DNA of 64,000 nt from NCBI RefSeq assembly GCF_024207115.1, contig NZ_CP100128.1, positions 3,348,001 to 3,412,000 of the forward strand, written 5' to 3'. The notes beneath the pieces are model-generated. The model searched no databases. It was not told the origin of the DNA and saw only the letters and a program-made list of their open reading frames with translations. The DNA is from Chromobacterium sp. IIBBL 290-4 (GTDB lineage Bacteria > Pseudomonadota > Gammaproteobacteria > Burkholderiales > Chromobacteriaceae). Made by a program: the position numbers and the translations under genes. Positions 1 to 9,239 of the stretch are shown here, one piece after another. Every line of letters starts with the position of its first letter. Position 1 is the first letter of the stretch.

Positions 1-3
1 CGC

Positions 4-525
4 ATGTCGATTATCATTGAGCCGGCCGCGGACATGCGGCGGGTGGTGCTGGAGCCAGCGTCTATCCGTCAATGGCGCGAGTGGCTGGCCGCCGGCGAGG
101 CCTCTGCCTTGGGCCTGCGCAGCGCGGTTGGCGCCTTGCCGCCCGCAGAAGTGCTGCTGCGGGGGTTCGAACAAATGGATCAAGGCGGGGATGCCGCATG
201 GTGCTTGCCTTACTGCATGGCACTGGCCGACTGCGTGGTCGGTTCCTGCGGCTTCAAGGGCGAGCCTTGTCTGGGCATTGTCGAGATCGGCTATGGGGTG
301 GCGCCTGCTTGGCAAGGACGCGGCATAGCCAAGGGCGCGGTGCTGGCATTGCTGGATATCGCGCGCGATAGCGGGAGGGTCCGGATGGTGCTGGCCCAGG
401 TGAATCCGCAAAACCAGCCATCCACTCGACTGGTTCGCTCGCTGGGTTTTGAGGCGGGGGAGATACTGCTCGACGAGCGGGATGGCGAACCGTTGCGGCA
501 GTGGTTATGGCCTGTCGAGGGCTGA
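4..525 (+). CDS. GNAT family N-acetyltransferase
   Basis: This 173-residue protein belongs to the RimJ/RimL-like GNAT acetyltransferases, which move an acetyl group from acetyl-CoA to an amine. The acetyl-CoA pyrophosphate loop is visible as QGRGIAKG at residues 104-111, preceded by the beta-strand EIGYGVAP typical of motif A. The motif B region NPQNQPSTRLVRSLGF at 134-149 is also well kept. The substrate cannot be read from the sequence. The ATG lies three bases from the window edge, so its ribosome binding site is not visible and a start further upstream cannot be excluded. It converges on the cold-shock gene, with a shared terminator between them. Confidence 0.85.
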   Translation: MSIIIEPAADMRRVVLEPASIRQWREWLAAGEASALGLRSAVGALPPAEVLLRGFEQMDQGGDAAWCLPYCMALADCVVGSCGFKGEPCLGIVEIGYGVAPAWQGRGIAKGAVLALLDIARDSGRVRMVLAQVNPQNQPSTRLVRSLGFEAGEILLDERDGEPLRQWLWPVEG

Positions 526-549
526 AGCGGGACGGGTTGCGGAGAGATC

Positions 550-574
550 AAAAAAACCGGCCAAGGCCGGTTTT
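550..574. terminator. Bidirectional intrinsic terminator
   Basis: The palindrome CCGGCCAAGGCCGG (557-570) is flanked by an A-run on the left and TTTT on the right, so it can end both the acetyltransferase gene (+) and the cold-shock gene (-). Confidence 0.8.
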
Positions 575-595
575 GCTCATCGATGCCAAGGCGCT

Positions 596-799
596 TTATT
601 CAGGCTGGATGTTGGAGGCCTGCTTGCCCTTGGGGCCTGCGATGACGTCGAAACTTACACGCTGGCCATCTTTCAGCGATTTGAAACCGCTGGAGTTGAT
701 GGCGGAGAAGTGGGCGAACAGATCGTCGCCGCCTTCATCCGGCGTGATGAAGCCAAAGCCTTTTGCATCGTTGAACCACTTTACGGTACCGGTTGCCAT
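596..799 (-). CDS. Cold-shock protein, CspA family
   Basis: This is a 67-residue single cold-shock domain, the full length of CspA-type RNA/DNA chaperones. It carries the RNP1 signature KGFGFI (residues 14-19) and an RNP2-like DLFAHF (26-31), which place aromatic residues on the nucleic-acid-binding face of the OB fold. These proteins bind single-stranded RNA and melt secondary structure in the cytoplasm. A TAGGAAC Shine-Dalgarno sequence precedes the ATG. The paralog (CspA, CspD and so on) cannot be assigned from sequence alone. The inferred promoter leaves a leader of only about 40 nt, which would argue against the long cold-responsive 5' UTR of E. coli cspA. Confidence 0.95.
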   Translation of the reverse strand: MATGTVKWFNDAKGFGFITPDEGGDDLFAHFSAINSSGFKSLKDGQRVSFDVIAGPKGKQASNIQPE

Positions 800-843
800 T
801 GTGTTTCGTTCCTAATCGAAATAAGAGCGGATGCCCTGATGGA

Positions 844-873
844 ATGATATGCAAGGCGGGAGAGGAAGTTCAA
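844..873 (-). promoter_or_regulatory. Candidate sigma-70 promoter of the cold-shock gene
   Basis: On the minus strand TTGAAC (873-868) is followed, after 18 bases, by TATCAT (849-844). It lies about 45 bases upstream of the start codon. The match is good, but no experimental support is visible. Confidence 0.4.
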
Positions 874-936
874 ATGCAATTGACATGGTTGATGCTGGCC
901 GTTAGGTCAGTTTTTACGTTTTAGCACGGGAAAATT

Positions 937-950
937 GGTTCCGAAGGGAA
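937..950 (-). other. Short hairpin with UUCG-type loop
   Basis: GTTCC(GAAG)GGAAC reads on the minus strand as a stem closed by a CUUCGG-like tetraloop and is followed by CAATTTT. It lies upstream of the cold-shock promoter, in the 295-bp gap before the marR gene. It could be a weak terminator or a small-RNA end. No partner gene explains it. Confidence 0.3.
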
Positions 951-1068
951 CTTTCCATGCTTGATATGGCCGGCTTGGGCATGTCTTGATCGATAGGGAA
1001 TGGGGGGGGCAGTATGGAGAGTCAAGGGCCTTGAGGTGGTCATGCGGGGCGTTTTATTGTAAAAATAA

Positions 1069-1080
1069 TAAGCTAACTTA
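1069..1080. promoter_or_regulatory. Candidate MarR autoregulatory operator
   Basis: TAAGCTAACTTA is an AT-rich sequence with inverted TAAG/CTTA ends, 14 bases upstream of the marR-family start. MarR proteins commonly bind such short palindromes in their own promoters. It is short enough to occur by chance. Confidence 0.25.
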
Positions 1081-1094
1081 CTATAAGCAGAGTG

Positions 1095-1547
1095 ATGAAA
1101 CTGACCCTGATAGAGCGATTCGGCTTCCTGGTGAGCGACACCGGGCGTTTATACGGCAGGGTGTTCGATCAACGCGCCAGGCAGCAACTGGGGCTATCGT
1201 TGGCCCAATGTCGTTTGCTGGGCGCCTTGGCCGCGCATCAAGGCAAAGACGCATTGTCGCAGGCGGAACTGGCCGATAGGCTGGACCTGACCCCGATGGG
1301 CGTGGCAACCCTGTGCGATCGAATGCAGGCGGCTGGCTGGCTTAGGCGCGTGGCCTGTCCGCAGGATCGACGCGTCAATAAGATAGAACTGTTGCCGCCA
1401 GCCTATGAGGCGCTGACTGCGGCGATGGCGCTGGGGGATGAATTGCAGGCCCAAGCGCAGCAAGGCTTGAGCGAAGAGGAGGCGGCGCGTTTGCGCGTCC
1501 TGCTGCGCAAAGTCCATGGCAATCTGTCCGCGCTGATGGTGCGGTGA
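1095..1547 (+). CDS. MarR family transcriptional regulator
   Basis: The protein is 150 residues, the usual size for a MarR/SlyA dimeric winged-helix repressor. The helix-turn-helix is visible as LSQAELADRLDLTPMGVATL, followed by the wing with the conserved DRR (CPQDRRVNKIEL), the family hallmark. N- and C-terminal helices form the dimer interface. Such proteins usually sense phenolic ligands or oxidants. Ligand and targets are unknown here, and no efflux or oxidoreductase gene is directly divergent. A GTG at 1092 immediately precedes the chosen ATG and is an alternative start. The Shine-Dalgarno sequence is weak in either case. Confidence 0.9.
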   Translation: MKLTLIERFGFLVSDTGRLYGRVFDQRARQQLGLSLAQCRLLGALAAHQGKDALSQAELADRLDLTPMGVATLCDRMQAAGWLRRVACPQDRRVNKIELLPPAYEALTAAMALGDELQAQAQQGLSEEEAARLRVLLRKVHGNLSALMVR

Positions 1548-1936
1548 AGGCTGCTGTCCGCCAGCGCGGGCGTTGACCTTGGGCGGCATCCCGCCGCCCT
1601 TCTGTTCGCCGCGTGTCGCGCGCGTTTTTGAATTTCCCTTCCCTATGGATTTCAGGCGGGCTTCACGCGGCCATTCCTGATCTTTTCCGACGTTTTGATT
1701 GGACGCGTTCGACGCCAGTTCTGGCGGTCAATTGTCCTCAAGGGCTACGTACTTACCATTAATTTGCTGCAGGTGCGATGCAAACAGGGTGGCGGGTCCT
1801 TGTCGCTGCTTCCGGAGAAGTCTATTCCTAAAAGCGATGGCTCAGTTGATCCATGTCCCTGCCGTCCCTCGAGGGCTGCATACCGATTGATCCGGAAGCA
1901 TGCCGGCGCGGCATGCGTTTGGTCCAGGAATGCCAG
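1548..1936. other. Intergenic region before the GGDEF-EAL gene
   Basis: This 389-bp gap holds the marR terminator and a perfect palindrome CGCCAGTTCTGGCG (1713-1726), a possible operator or hairpin. The stretch before 1937 contains an open reading extension from ATG 1853 that lacks a ribosome binding site. I see no c-di-GMP riboswitch-like conserved core. Confidence 0.4.
1581..1602 (+). terminator. Probable intrinsic terminator of the marR gene
   Basis: The stem GGGCGGC/GCCGCCC (1581-1587 with 1593-1599) has a five-base loop and is followed by a short interrupted T-run. It lies 34 bases past the stop. Confidence 0.5.
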
Positions 1937-4408
1937 ATGTTCAATGATACTCTGCAAGAACAGGTCAAGATACTGATTGTCGATGACATGGCGAGCAATA
2001 TCCATGTGATACGCGAAGCCGTGCGCGACCTGGGAGAGGTGCGCTTCGCGACCAGCGGGCAGGCCGCGCTGGAGATCGCCCGCCGCATCGTGCCGGATCT
2101 GATCTTGCTCGATATCGAAATGCCGGGCATGGATGGCTACGCGGTATGCCGTGAAATCAAGACGATTCCAGGCTTGGCGGATATCCCGGTGATTTTCGTC
2201 ACCTCGCACGACCAGGATGGCCATGAGCTGCAGGCGCTCAATCTGGGGGGCGTGGATTTCCTGCTCAAGCCGCTGAACGTCCCGATCGCGCGCGCGCGCA
2301 TCCAGACCCAGCTCAATCTGCGCCATCAAACCCGGCAACTGGCGAGGGCGCGGCAGGACATGGCAGATGTCTTGCAGTATCTGCCTGCTTTCGTCGCCAG
2401 CTGGAACGCCGAGTTGCGCAACGAGTTCTGCAATGATCAGAACGGCAAATGGTTTGGCCTGGGCGCGGCGGCGATATTGGGCATGCATTTGCGCAAGGTG
2501 TTGGGAGAGGCGAACTTTCGCGAAGTGGAGCCCCATTTGGGCGCGGTGCTACGGGGTGACAATTGCGCCTTCGATTTGTGCCTGACCCGCCGCGACGGGG
2601 GCGTCGTCTACGGGCAGGCTGCCTTGGTCCACCGTCCGCAAGCGAGTGGGGAGCCGGGTTTCTTGATGCTGATCACCGATGTGACCGAGCGCCGCCGAGC
2701 GGAGCAGGCGCTGCGCGACGAGAAGGAGCGCATCCGCATCATGCTCAACTCCATCGGCGACGCGGTGATCGCGACGGATACCGCCGGCCGGGTCACCTTT
2801 CTCAATCCCATCGCGGAGGCGATGACAGGCTGGCAAGCGCGCGAGGCGATGGGAGAGACGATTGAAAAAGTGATGCCCTTGCGGGCGAGCGACTCCGGCC
2901 ATGTGCACGACAACCCTGTCCGCCTGGTGTTGAGCGAGCAGAGGGCGGTGGGCATGGCGATGAACTGCTCGCTGCAAACGCGCGATGGCCGGTTGGTCGA
3001 GGTCGAAGACTCGGCATCGCCGGTGCTGGACCACGCCGGGCGGCTGTCAGGCGCCATCGTCGTGTTTCATGATGTCAGCGAGGCCAGGGCGCTGGCGGTC
3101 AAAATGAGCCATATGGCGCATCATGACGCCCTCACCAATCTGCCCAACCGGATGCTGCTGAAGGATAGAACCCTGCAGGCCTTGCAGCAGGCGGCCCATG
3201 TCGGCGAGCGGCTGGGCTTGTTCATCCTGGACCTGGACCATTTCAAGACCATCAATGACGCCATGGGCCACTCCACCGGCGACAAACTGCTGCAATTGGT
3301 CGCCAAAAGGCTGTTGGAGTTGGCGCAGCCGGGCGATACCGTCAGCCGGCAGGGCGGCGACGAGTTTTTCATTCTGAAACGCGGCATGCCGGGCATCGAG
3401 TCGCTGGGCGCGTTTGCCAGCCGGCTGTTGAAAAACCTGTCCGAGCCTTACTGGCTGGGCGAGGGGCGCTTCGATCTGTCGGTCAGCATCGGAATCAGCG
3501 TCTACCCGGACGACAGTCAAAACCAAGAAGAGCTGTATCGCCATGCCGACGCGGCGATGTATCAGGCCAAGGAGGAGGGGCGCAACCGCTTCCGCTTCTT
3601 CTCTTCGGAAATCGAGGAGGCGCTGCTGACCCGCCAGGCGCTGGAGCGCCATATCCGGATGGGCGCGGAGCAGGGCGGCTTCGTCGCTTTCTATCAGCCC
3701 AAAGTGCTGGCGCCGTCCGGCAAGGTGGTGGGCGTGGAGGCGCTGATGCGATGGCGCAAGGACACCGGAGAGGTGGTGTCGCCGGGCGCTTTCATTCCCT
3801 TGGCGGAGGAAACGGGACTGATCCTGCCGCTGGGGCGATATATCCTGCGGCAAGCCTGCCTGGACGGCAAACGTTGGGCGGATGCCGGCCGCAGGCTCAA
3901 AGTGGCGGTGAATGTGTCGGCGGTGCAGATCGCCGAAGGCTGCTTTTCCGATACGGTGCGCTCCATCATCGCGGAAACTGGCTTCGATCCCTGCCTGCTG
4001 GAGCTGGAGATCACCGAGGGCGTATTGGCCGCCAATGTTCAGCAAACCATGCAGGTGCTGAGCGAACTCAAGACCTTGGGCGTATCCATCGCCATCGACG
4101 ATTTCGGCACCGGCTATTCCAGCCTGGCCTATCTGAAACAGTTCCCCATCGATGTGCTGAAAATAGACCAGAGCTTTGTCCGCGACATGCTGGAAGACCG
4201 CAGCGACGCGGCGATTGTGGCGGCCATCGTCAATATGGCGCAGGGACTGGAATTGCAGCTGGTGGCCGAAGGGGTGGAGCGTCCAGAGCAGGAGTCGGCG
4301 CTGCTGTGCCTGGGCTGCCGGGTGATGCAGGGCTATCTATATGGACGGCCGATGCCGGCGGGCGAGTTGGAGCAGAGCCTGAATGCGGACATGTCGGCCG
4401 CCGATTGA
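1937..4408 (+). CDS. Response regulator with PAS, GGDEF and EAL domains (c-di-GMP turnover)
   Basis: From ATG 1937 the protein is 823 residues. It starts with a receiver domain (ILIVDD, phospho-acceptor Asp59 in LLDIEMPGMDG). Two PAS regions follow (about 130-260 and 270-400), then GGDEF (intact GGDEF at 473-477) and EAL (EAL at 601-603, with ELEITEG, DDFGTGYSSL and the KID lysine all kept). Both catalytic signatures look competent, so it may make and break cyclic di-GMP. The inhibitory RxxD site before GGDEF reads QPGD, so product inhibition may be lost. I chose 1937 because AGGAA lies six bases upstream; ATG 1853 would add 28 residues with no ribosome binding site. The kinase gene follows 54 bp downstream and is the obvious phospho-donor candidate. 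Confidence 0.92.
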   Translation: MFNDTLQEQVKILIVDDMASNIHVIREAVRDLGEVRFATSGQAALEIARRIVPDLILLDIEMPGMDGYAVCREIKTIPGLADIPVIFVTSHDQDGHELQALNLGGVDFLLKPLNVPIARARIQTQLNLRHQTRQLARARQDMADVLQYLPAFVASWNAELRNEFCNDQNGKWFGLGAAAILGMHLRKVLGEANFREVEPHLGAVLRGDNCAFDLCLTRRDGGVVYGQAALVHRPQASGEPGFLMLITDVTERRRAEQALRDEKERIRIMLNSIGDAVIATDTAGRVTFLNPIAEAMTGWQAREAMGETIEKVMPLRASDSGHVHDNPVRLVLSEQRAVGMAMNCSLQTRDGRLVEVEDSASPVLDHAGRLSGAIVVFHDVSEARALAVKMSHMAHHDALTNLPNRMLLKDRTLQALQQAAHVGERLGLFILDLDHFKTINDAMGHSTGDKLLQLVAKRLLELAQPGDTVSRQGGDEFFILKRGMPGIESLGAFASRLLKNLSEPYWLGEGRFDLSVSIGISVYPDDSQNQEELYRHADAAMYQAKEEGRNRFRFFSSEIEEALLTRQALERHIRMGAEQGGFVAFYQPKVLAPSGKVVGVEALMRWRKDTGEVVSPGAFIPLAEETGLILPLGRYILRQACLDGKRWADAGRRLKVAVNVSAVQIAEGCFSDTVRSIIAETGFDPCLLELEITEGVLAANVQQTMQVLSELKTLGVSIAIDDFGTGYSSLAYLKQFPIDVLKIDQSFVRDMLEDRSDAAIVAAIVNMAQGLELQLVAEGVERPEQESALLCLGCRVMQGYLYGRPMPAGELEQSLNADMSAAD

Positions 4409-4462
4409 TCCGGGCCATGGCGCCCGGCTTTGCGGCTTATGGCCGTTACAAGGGGAAGCGTC

Positions 4463-7400
4463 GTGAAAGCGATAGCAAGACTGGCCGTCCTGAAGGGCGG
4501 CCGCGGCATGATATGGGCGTGGCTGCTTTGGCTGGGCGGGCTCCTGTGCACCGCCGCGCTGATCAACCAATTGCTGCGGGAGGACGCGGTGCAGCGGAGC
4601 GTGGAGACCAGCCGCCTGGCCCGTCTCGCCTCTGAGCAATTGCAATCCGCCTATGCCGAAAAGCTTGCCTGGTTGCGGACCTTGGACCGGGTGATCGATG
4701 CCGGAGGGGCGCCTGAGCATGTTCGGCGGCAACTGGCCCTATGGTTTCCCAAATCGGCATCCGCCAGCGTGGGTCCTGGCTTCGTCGCCAGGCCGGCGCC
4801 GAGCGCTGGCGCGTCTCCAGTAGAGGCGTTCAGCGGCATGAAGGCGGATCAGCGCGCGCTCATACAGGCATCGATGCGCGATGGCCATGCCGTTCTGATC
4901 TTTCCGTTCGCGGGAGCGGGCAGCGCCGACATCTGGCTGCCCGTTTACCGCGGCGCTCCGCCGCCGGGCGATGGCTACGCCAGGATGCGCCAGGGCGTGG
5001 GATGGCTGACGCTTGAGGTCCCGGTTCGCAGTTTGCTGCCTGGCGGTGAAATCCTGCCGAATGGGATGCGTCTCGAGTTGAGGCATTTGGGCTTGGCCCA
5101 AATCTCCTGGGCCGGCATGGGCAAGGCGAGTCCAAGCAAGCTAGAGGCTGTGGCGCCCTTGTCCGGTTTGGGCGAAGGATGGCAGTTGGCGGTACTGTCT
5201 AGCCCGAATTGGCGAGTGGGATGGGCGTGGCGGCTCTGGCTGGCGGGGCTGTGCGGCGTTTTGGCCAGTTCAGCCTTGGCCCTGTGGCTGGGCAAGCGCT
5301 TGGCTGAGAGGCATGGCAAGGCCAGGGAGGCGGACCAGCTCAGCCTGCGGGCGCGGAATGACGCCCTGGAAGGCTTGGTGGCGGAGAGGACAGCCGAACT
5401 GAGCCGCGCCAGGCATGCCTGGAATTTGGTGCTGGACGGCGTGCCGTCCCTGATCGGCTATTGGGACAGGCAGCAGATCAATCGCGTGGCCAATCATGGC
5501 TATACCGACTGGTTCGGGGTGCCGGCTGAATCGCTGATCGGCACCTCGCTGCGCGACTTGCTAGACGAGTCGCGCTATCAATCCATTCTGCCGCATATCG
5601 AAGGCGCGCTGCGCGGCGAGCCGCAGGCGTTTCAGCGCGAGCTGCCCAAGCCGGATGGCCGGATGCGTTATGTGTTGACGCACTTTCTGCCGGATGTCGA
5701 CCATGGCGAAGTGATGGGTTTCTTCTCCATTGCCCATGACGTGTCGGAGTTGGTGGAAAGCCGCCACAGCCAGGAGCATGCCCAGCAGGAGGTCGAGAGG
5801 CTGCTTGCAACGGTCAATGAACAGCTGTTGCACTGGGTGGTGGACGAGGATGGATGTCTGCTGGAGTGCAATGCGATGTTCCGCCAGGCCTTGGGCTATG
5901 GCGAGGATGCCTTGCCCGAGTCCGGATGGTTGGATGAAAGTCAGCATGCTGACAGCTTCTGGGCGGGCGTGGCCGCGCATCTGCGCGACAATAAAGCGTG
6001 GCGCGGCGAACTCTGCCTGGTGGCGCGGGATGGCGGCCGACGCTGGCTGGATACGGTATTGGCCCCAGGCGTGGGCCAAAACGGCATGGCGACGAGCTAT
6101 ATCGCGCTGAGCACGGACCGTACGGATAGGCGGCAGGCCGACGCCGAATTGGCCAGGCTGAACCGCTTGCTGGAAAATGTGCTGGATGCCGCGTCGGAGT
6201 TTTCCATCATCGCCACCGACGCCCACGGCATCATCACCCTATACAACAGCGGCGCCGCCAGAATGCTGGGGTATAGCGAGGAAGAGATGGTCGGCGTCAG
6301 CACGCCGCAGCGTTTCCATATACCGGAAGAGGTGGAGGCGCGCAGCCGCGAATTGAGCGCGCGATACGGCAAGCCGATTGAAGGCTTCGACATCTTTGTG
6401 CACGAGCCCAATCTCCATGGCGTGGACAGCCAGAAATGGACCTATGTCCGCAAGGACGGCAAGCAATTGATGGTGTCTTTGGTCGTGACAACCATGCGCG
6501 ACGAGGCCGGCCGCATCCATGGCTATCTTGGGGTCGCCATCGACATTACCGATCAAGTCCGGCAGCAAAGCGAATTGACTGCCGCGCGCGACCAATTGCA
6601 GATGGCGGCGGAAATGGCGGGGCTGGGCGTGTGGAGCTGGTCTCCGCTCGAGGATAAGCTGCAGTGGAACCGCAAGATGTACGAGATTTACCGCCAGCCT
6701 GAAGCGCTGGAGGCCGAGGGGCTGGGTTACGGGCATTGGCGGGAGCGCATACATCCCGATGACCGGGACGAGGCGGAACGCATCGTCCGCGACGCACTGG
6801 ATGGAAAAATCCCCTACGAAACCAATTTCAGGGTGGTCTATCCGGATGGACAGGTCCGTCTGATACAAGCCGGCGCCCGGGTGGAGAAGGACGCGAGCGG
6901 CCGCGCGCTGCGCATCACCGGCATCAATCGCGACATCACCGAGCAGCGCGGCTACGAGGACAACCTGCTCAAGGCCAAACAGCAGGCGGAGCAGGCCAGC
7001 GTGGCCAAAAGCCGTTTCCTCGCCAATATGAGCCATGAAATACGCACGCCGATGAACGCGGTGCTGGGCTTGCAGCAATTATTGCTGCACACCAGCCTGA
7101 ACGAACGGCAGCGGGACTATGTGGACAAAACCCAGAAAGCCGCGCGCTCGCTGCTGGGATTGCTCAACGACATTCTGGATTTTTCCAAGATCGACGCCGA
7201 CAAGCTCAAATTGGATCCGCATCCTTTCGACCTGGAAGCGCTGATGCGCGACCTGGCGGTGGTGTTGTCCGGCAATCACGGCGAAAAAGACGTGGAAGTC
7301 ATGTTCAGCATGGATCCGGTCTTGCCGACCATGCTGCATGGCGACCGTTTGCGATTGCAGCAGGTGTTGATCAATCTGGCCGGCAATGCGCTGAAATTCA

Positions 7401-9187
7401 CCGAACAGGGACACGTGCTGGTGTCGCTCAGCCTTCAGGCGCGCAGGGAGGCGGAAATCACCTTGCGCTTCGAGATCATCGACACCGGCATCGGCATCGC
7501 TCCGGATCAGCTGGAGCGGATTTTCGATGGCTTCACCCAGGCCGAGGCGTCAACTACGCGGCGTTTCGGCGGCACGGGCTTGGGTTTGGTGATCAGCAAG
7601 CGCTTGATCGAGCTGATGGGCGGCAGCCTGCATGTGGAAAGCGAGCCGGGCAAGGGCAGCCGTTTCTGGTTTGAATTGCCTTTCGGCATGACTGGCGATG
7701 CGATGCTGGCCGTTTCGCCGGCGGAATTGAAGGCGGACATGCGGGTGCTGGTGGTGGACGACAATGCCATCGCCGGCGAAATCCTGGTCAACACCATCAC
7801 GCAGGTGGGGTGGCAGGCGGGTTATGCCGAAGGCGGCGATGAGGCCATCCGCTTGTTGCGGGAGGCGGTGGCCGCGGGCCAGCGTTACGATGTGGTGCTG
7901 ATGGATTGGCGGATGCCGGGCCTGGACGGCGTGGCGGTGGCGCGGCAGGTGCGGCAGGAAACCGAGCCGGACTACGCTCCCATCATCGTGATGGTGACGG
8001 CTTTCGGCCGCGAGGTGCTGGCTGAGATCGCCCGCCGCCCCTTGGCGCCGTTCTGCGATGTCTTGACCAAGCCCGTTACGCCGCAGCAGCTGGTCGACTC
8101 CATCGGGAGGGCCGTGGCGGGGCTGGAGCTGATGCCGCCCCTGGCGTCGGCGGGGCCGAGATTGGGCGGCATGCGGGTATTGCTGGTGGAGGACAATCCG
8201 CTCAATCGCCAGGTGGCTTCCGAATTGCTGAGCGCCGAAGGCGCGATGGTGGCGCTGGCCGAGGGCGGCCGCCAAGGGGTGGACAGGGTGACGATGTCGG
8301 GCGAGGCGTACGATGTGGTGATCATGGACATGCAAATGCCGGACATGGACGGCATGGAAGCGACGCGCCATATCCGCGCCGATGCGCGTTTCTCCAAGCT
8401 GCCTATCCTGGCGATGACAGCCAATGTCTCCGCTGCCGATAGGGATGCCTGTCTGGCCTCAGGCATGAATGATCATGTCGGCAAGCCTATCGACATCGAT
8501 GAAGTCGTGGCCAAATTGTTGCAATTGTGCGGCCTGGAACACGAGCTTAAGCCAGAGCCGGTCCTGGGCGGGGCGTTGGATGGCGCCTTGATTGAGCCCC
8601 TGTCGTCTCGGCTGCGGCGTTTTGGCAACAAGCTCAAGGTATACCGCGCGGCATTGACGGCCTTCTACCCGGAATGCGACCGCCTGTTGAAACTGATGGT
8701 CTCGCAAGCGCAAAGAGAGGATTGGGCGGAACTGATGGCCAGCCTGCATGCGCTCAAGGGAGCGGCGGCCACCATGGGCGCCTTGGAATTGGCGCGGCAG
8801 TCCGCCTTGCTGTTGCAGCAGTTGCGCGCGGCGGATGACAGATTGAGGCGGGAACTGGCCGTCGCCGCCCATCTGACGGCCTTGGCGAGGCTGGCGGCGG
8901 ATAGCGCCGAGCATTTGATCGCCTCGCTTCCTGAAGAGCCCAGAGAAAAACAGGCTGTCGTTCTTGAGCCCCAGAGCCTGTTAAGAATGCGCGGCCTGCT
9001 GGAGGATAATAATCTGGAGGCGATGGACTTGGTGGCGGATTGGCTGGAGCGCGATCTGGGACGCCATGAATCCGCCATGAACCAAGTGGCGCTGTGTGTG
9101 CAGAGGCTGCAGTTCGACGAAGCCAAGCGCATCGTGGGCGAATTGCTGGCCGAACTTTCCCGTGAGGGCGAGGCATTCGAGCGTTAG
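4463..9187 (+). CDS. Four-PAS hybrid sensor histidine kinase with two receivers and Hpt
   Basis: This is a very large membrane sensor kinase of about 1574 residues, starting at GTG 4463 behind AGGGGAAG. The order is: TM1 (about 17-35), a periplasmic region, TM2 (about 251-275), a coiled segment, and four PAS domains (about 317-428, 446-557, 567-700, 711-833). HisKA follows with His858 in NMSHEIRTPMN, then HATPase with NALKFT, DTGIGI and GTGLGL. Receiver 1 has Asp1148, receiver 2 has Asp1289, and the Hpt domain has His1429 in LHALKGAAA. All relay residues are present, so an internal His-Asp-His relay can work. The REC-PAS-GGDEF-EAL regulator just upstream is the likely output, linking the signal to cyclic di-GMP. 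The ligand is unknown. An in-frame TTG at 4430 is less likely as the start. Confidence 0.93.
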   Translation: MKAIARLAVLKGGRGMIWAWLLWLGGLLCTAALINQLLREDAVQRSVETSRLARLASEQLQSAYAEKLAWLRTLDRVIDAGGAPEHVRRQLALWFPKSASASVGPGFVARPAPSAGASPVEAFSGMKADQRALIQASMRDGHAVLIFPFAGAGSADIWLPVYRGAPPPGDGYARMRQGVGWLTLEVPVRSLLPGGEILPNGMRLELRHLGLAQISWAGMGKASPSKLEAVAPLSGLGEGWQLAVLSSPNWRVGWAWRLWLAGLCGVLASSALALWLGKRLAERHGKAREADQLSLRARNDALEGLVAERTAELSRARHAWNLVLDGVPSLIGYWDRQQINRVANHGYTDWFGVPAESLIGTSLRDLLDESRYQSILPHIEGALRGEPQAFQRELPKPDGRMRYVLTHFLPDVDHGEVMGFFSIAHDVSELVESRHSQEHAQQEVERLLATVNEQLLHWVVDEDGCLLECNAMFRQALGYGEDALPESGWLDESQHADSFWAGVAAHLRDNKAWRGELCLVARDGGRRWLDTVLAPGVGQNGMATSYIALSTDRTDRRQADAELARLNRLLENVLDAASEFSIIATDAHGIITLYNSGAARMLGYSEEEMVGVSTPQRFHIPEEVEARSRELSARYGKPIEGFDIFVHEPNLHGVDSQKWTYVRKDGKQLMVSLVVTTMRDEAGRIHGYLGVAIDITDQVRQQSELTAARDQLQMAAEMAGLGVWSWSPLEDKLQWNRKMYEIYRQPEALEAEGLGYGHWRERIHPDDRDEAERIVRDALDGKIPYETNFRVVYPDGQVRLIQAGARVEKDASGRALRITGINRDITEQRGYEDNLLKAKQQAEQASVAKSRFLANMSHEIRTPMNAVLGLQQLLLHTSLNERQRDYVDKTQKAARSLLGLLNDILDFSKIDADKLKLDPHPFDLEALMRDLAVVLSGNHGEKDVEVMFSMDPVLPTMLHGDRLRLQQVLINLAGNALKFTEQGHVLVSLSLQARREAEITLRFEIIDTGIGIAPDQLERIFDGFTQAEASTTRRFGGTGLGLVISKRLIELMGGSLHVESEPGKGSRFWFELPFGMTGDAMLAVSPAELKADMRVLVVDDNAIAGEILVNTITQVGWQAGYAEGGDEAIRLLREAVAAGQRYDVVLMDWRMPGLDGVAVARQVRQETEPDYAPIIVMVTAFGREVLAEIARRPLAPFCDVLTKPVTPQQLVDSIGRAVAGLELMPPLASAGPRLGGMRVLLVEDNPLNRQVASELLSAEGAMVALAEGGRQGVDRVTMSGEAYDVVIMDMQMPDMDGMEATRHIRADARFSKLPILAMTANVSAADRDACLASGMNDHVGKPIDIDEVVAKLLQLCGLEHELKPEPVLGGALDGALIEPLSSRLRRFGNKLKVYRAALTAFYPECDRLLKLMVSQAQREDWAELMASLHALKGAAATMGALELARQSALLLQQLRAADDRLRRELAVAAHLTALARLAADSAEHLIASLPEEPREKQAVVLEPQSLLRMRGLLEDNNLEAMDLVADWLERDLGRHESAMNQVALCVQRLQFDEAKRIVGELLAELSREGEAFER

Positions 9188-9239
9188 GGCGGCCGCCCGG
9201 CGTGGCCGGGCCGGCCGAGATCCCCTAGCCAGGCGTGGC

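Noticed and set aside
1548..1936. A possible cyclic di-GMP riboswitch before the GGDEF-EAL gene
   Set aside because: I could not find the conserved GEMM-type core. Only short palindromes are present.
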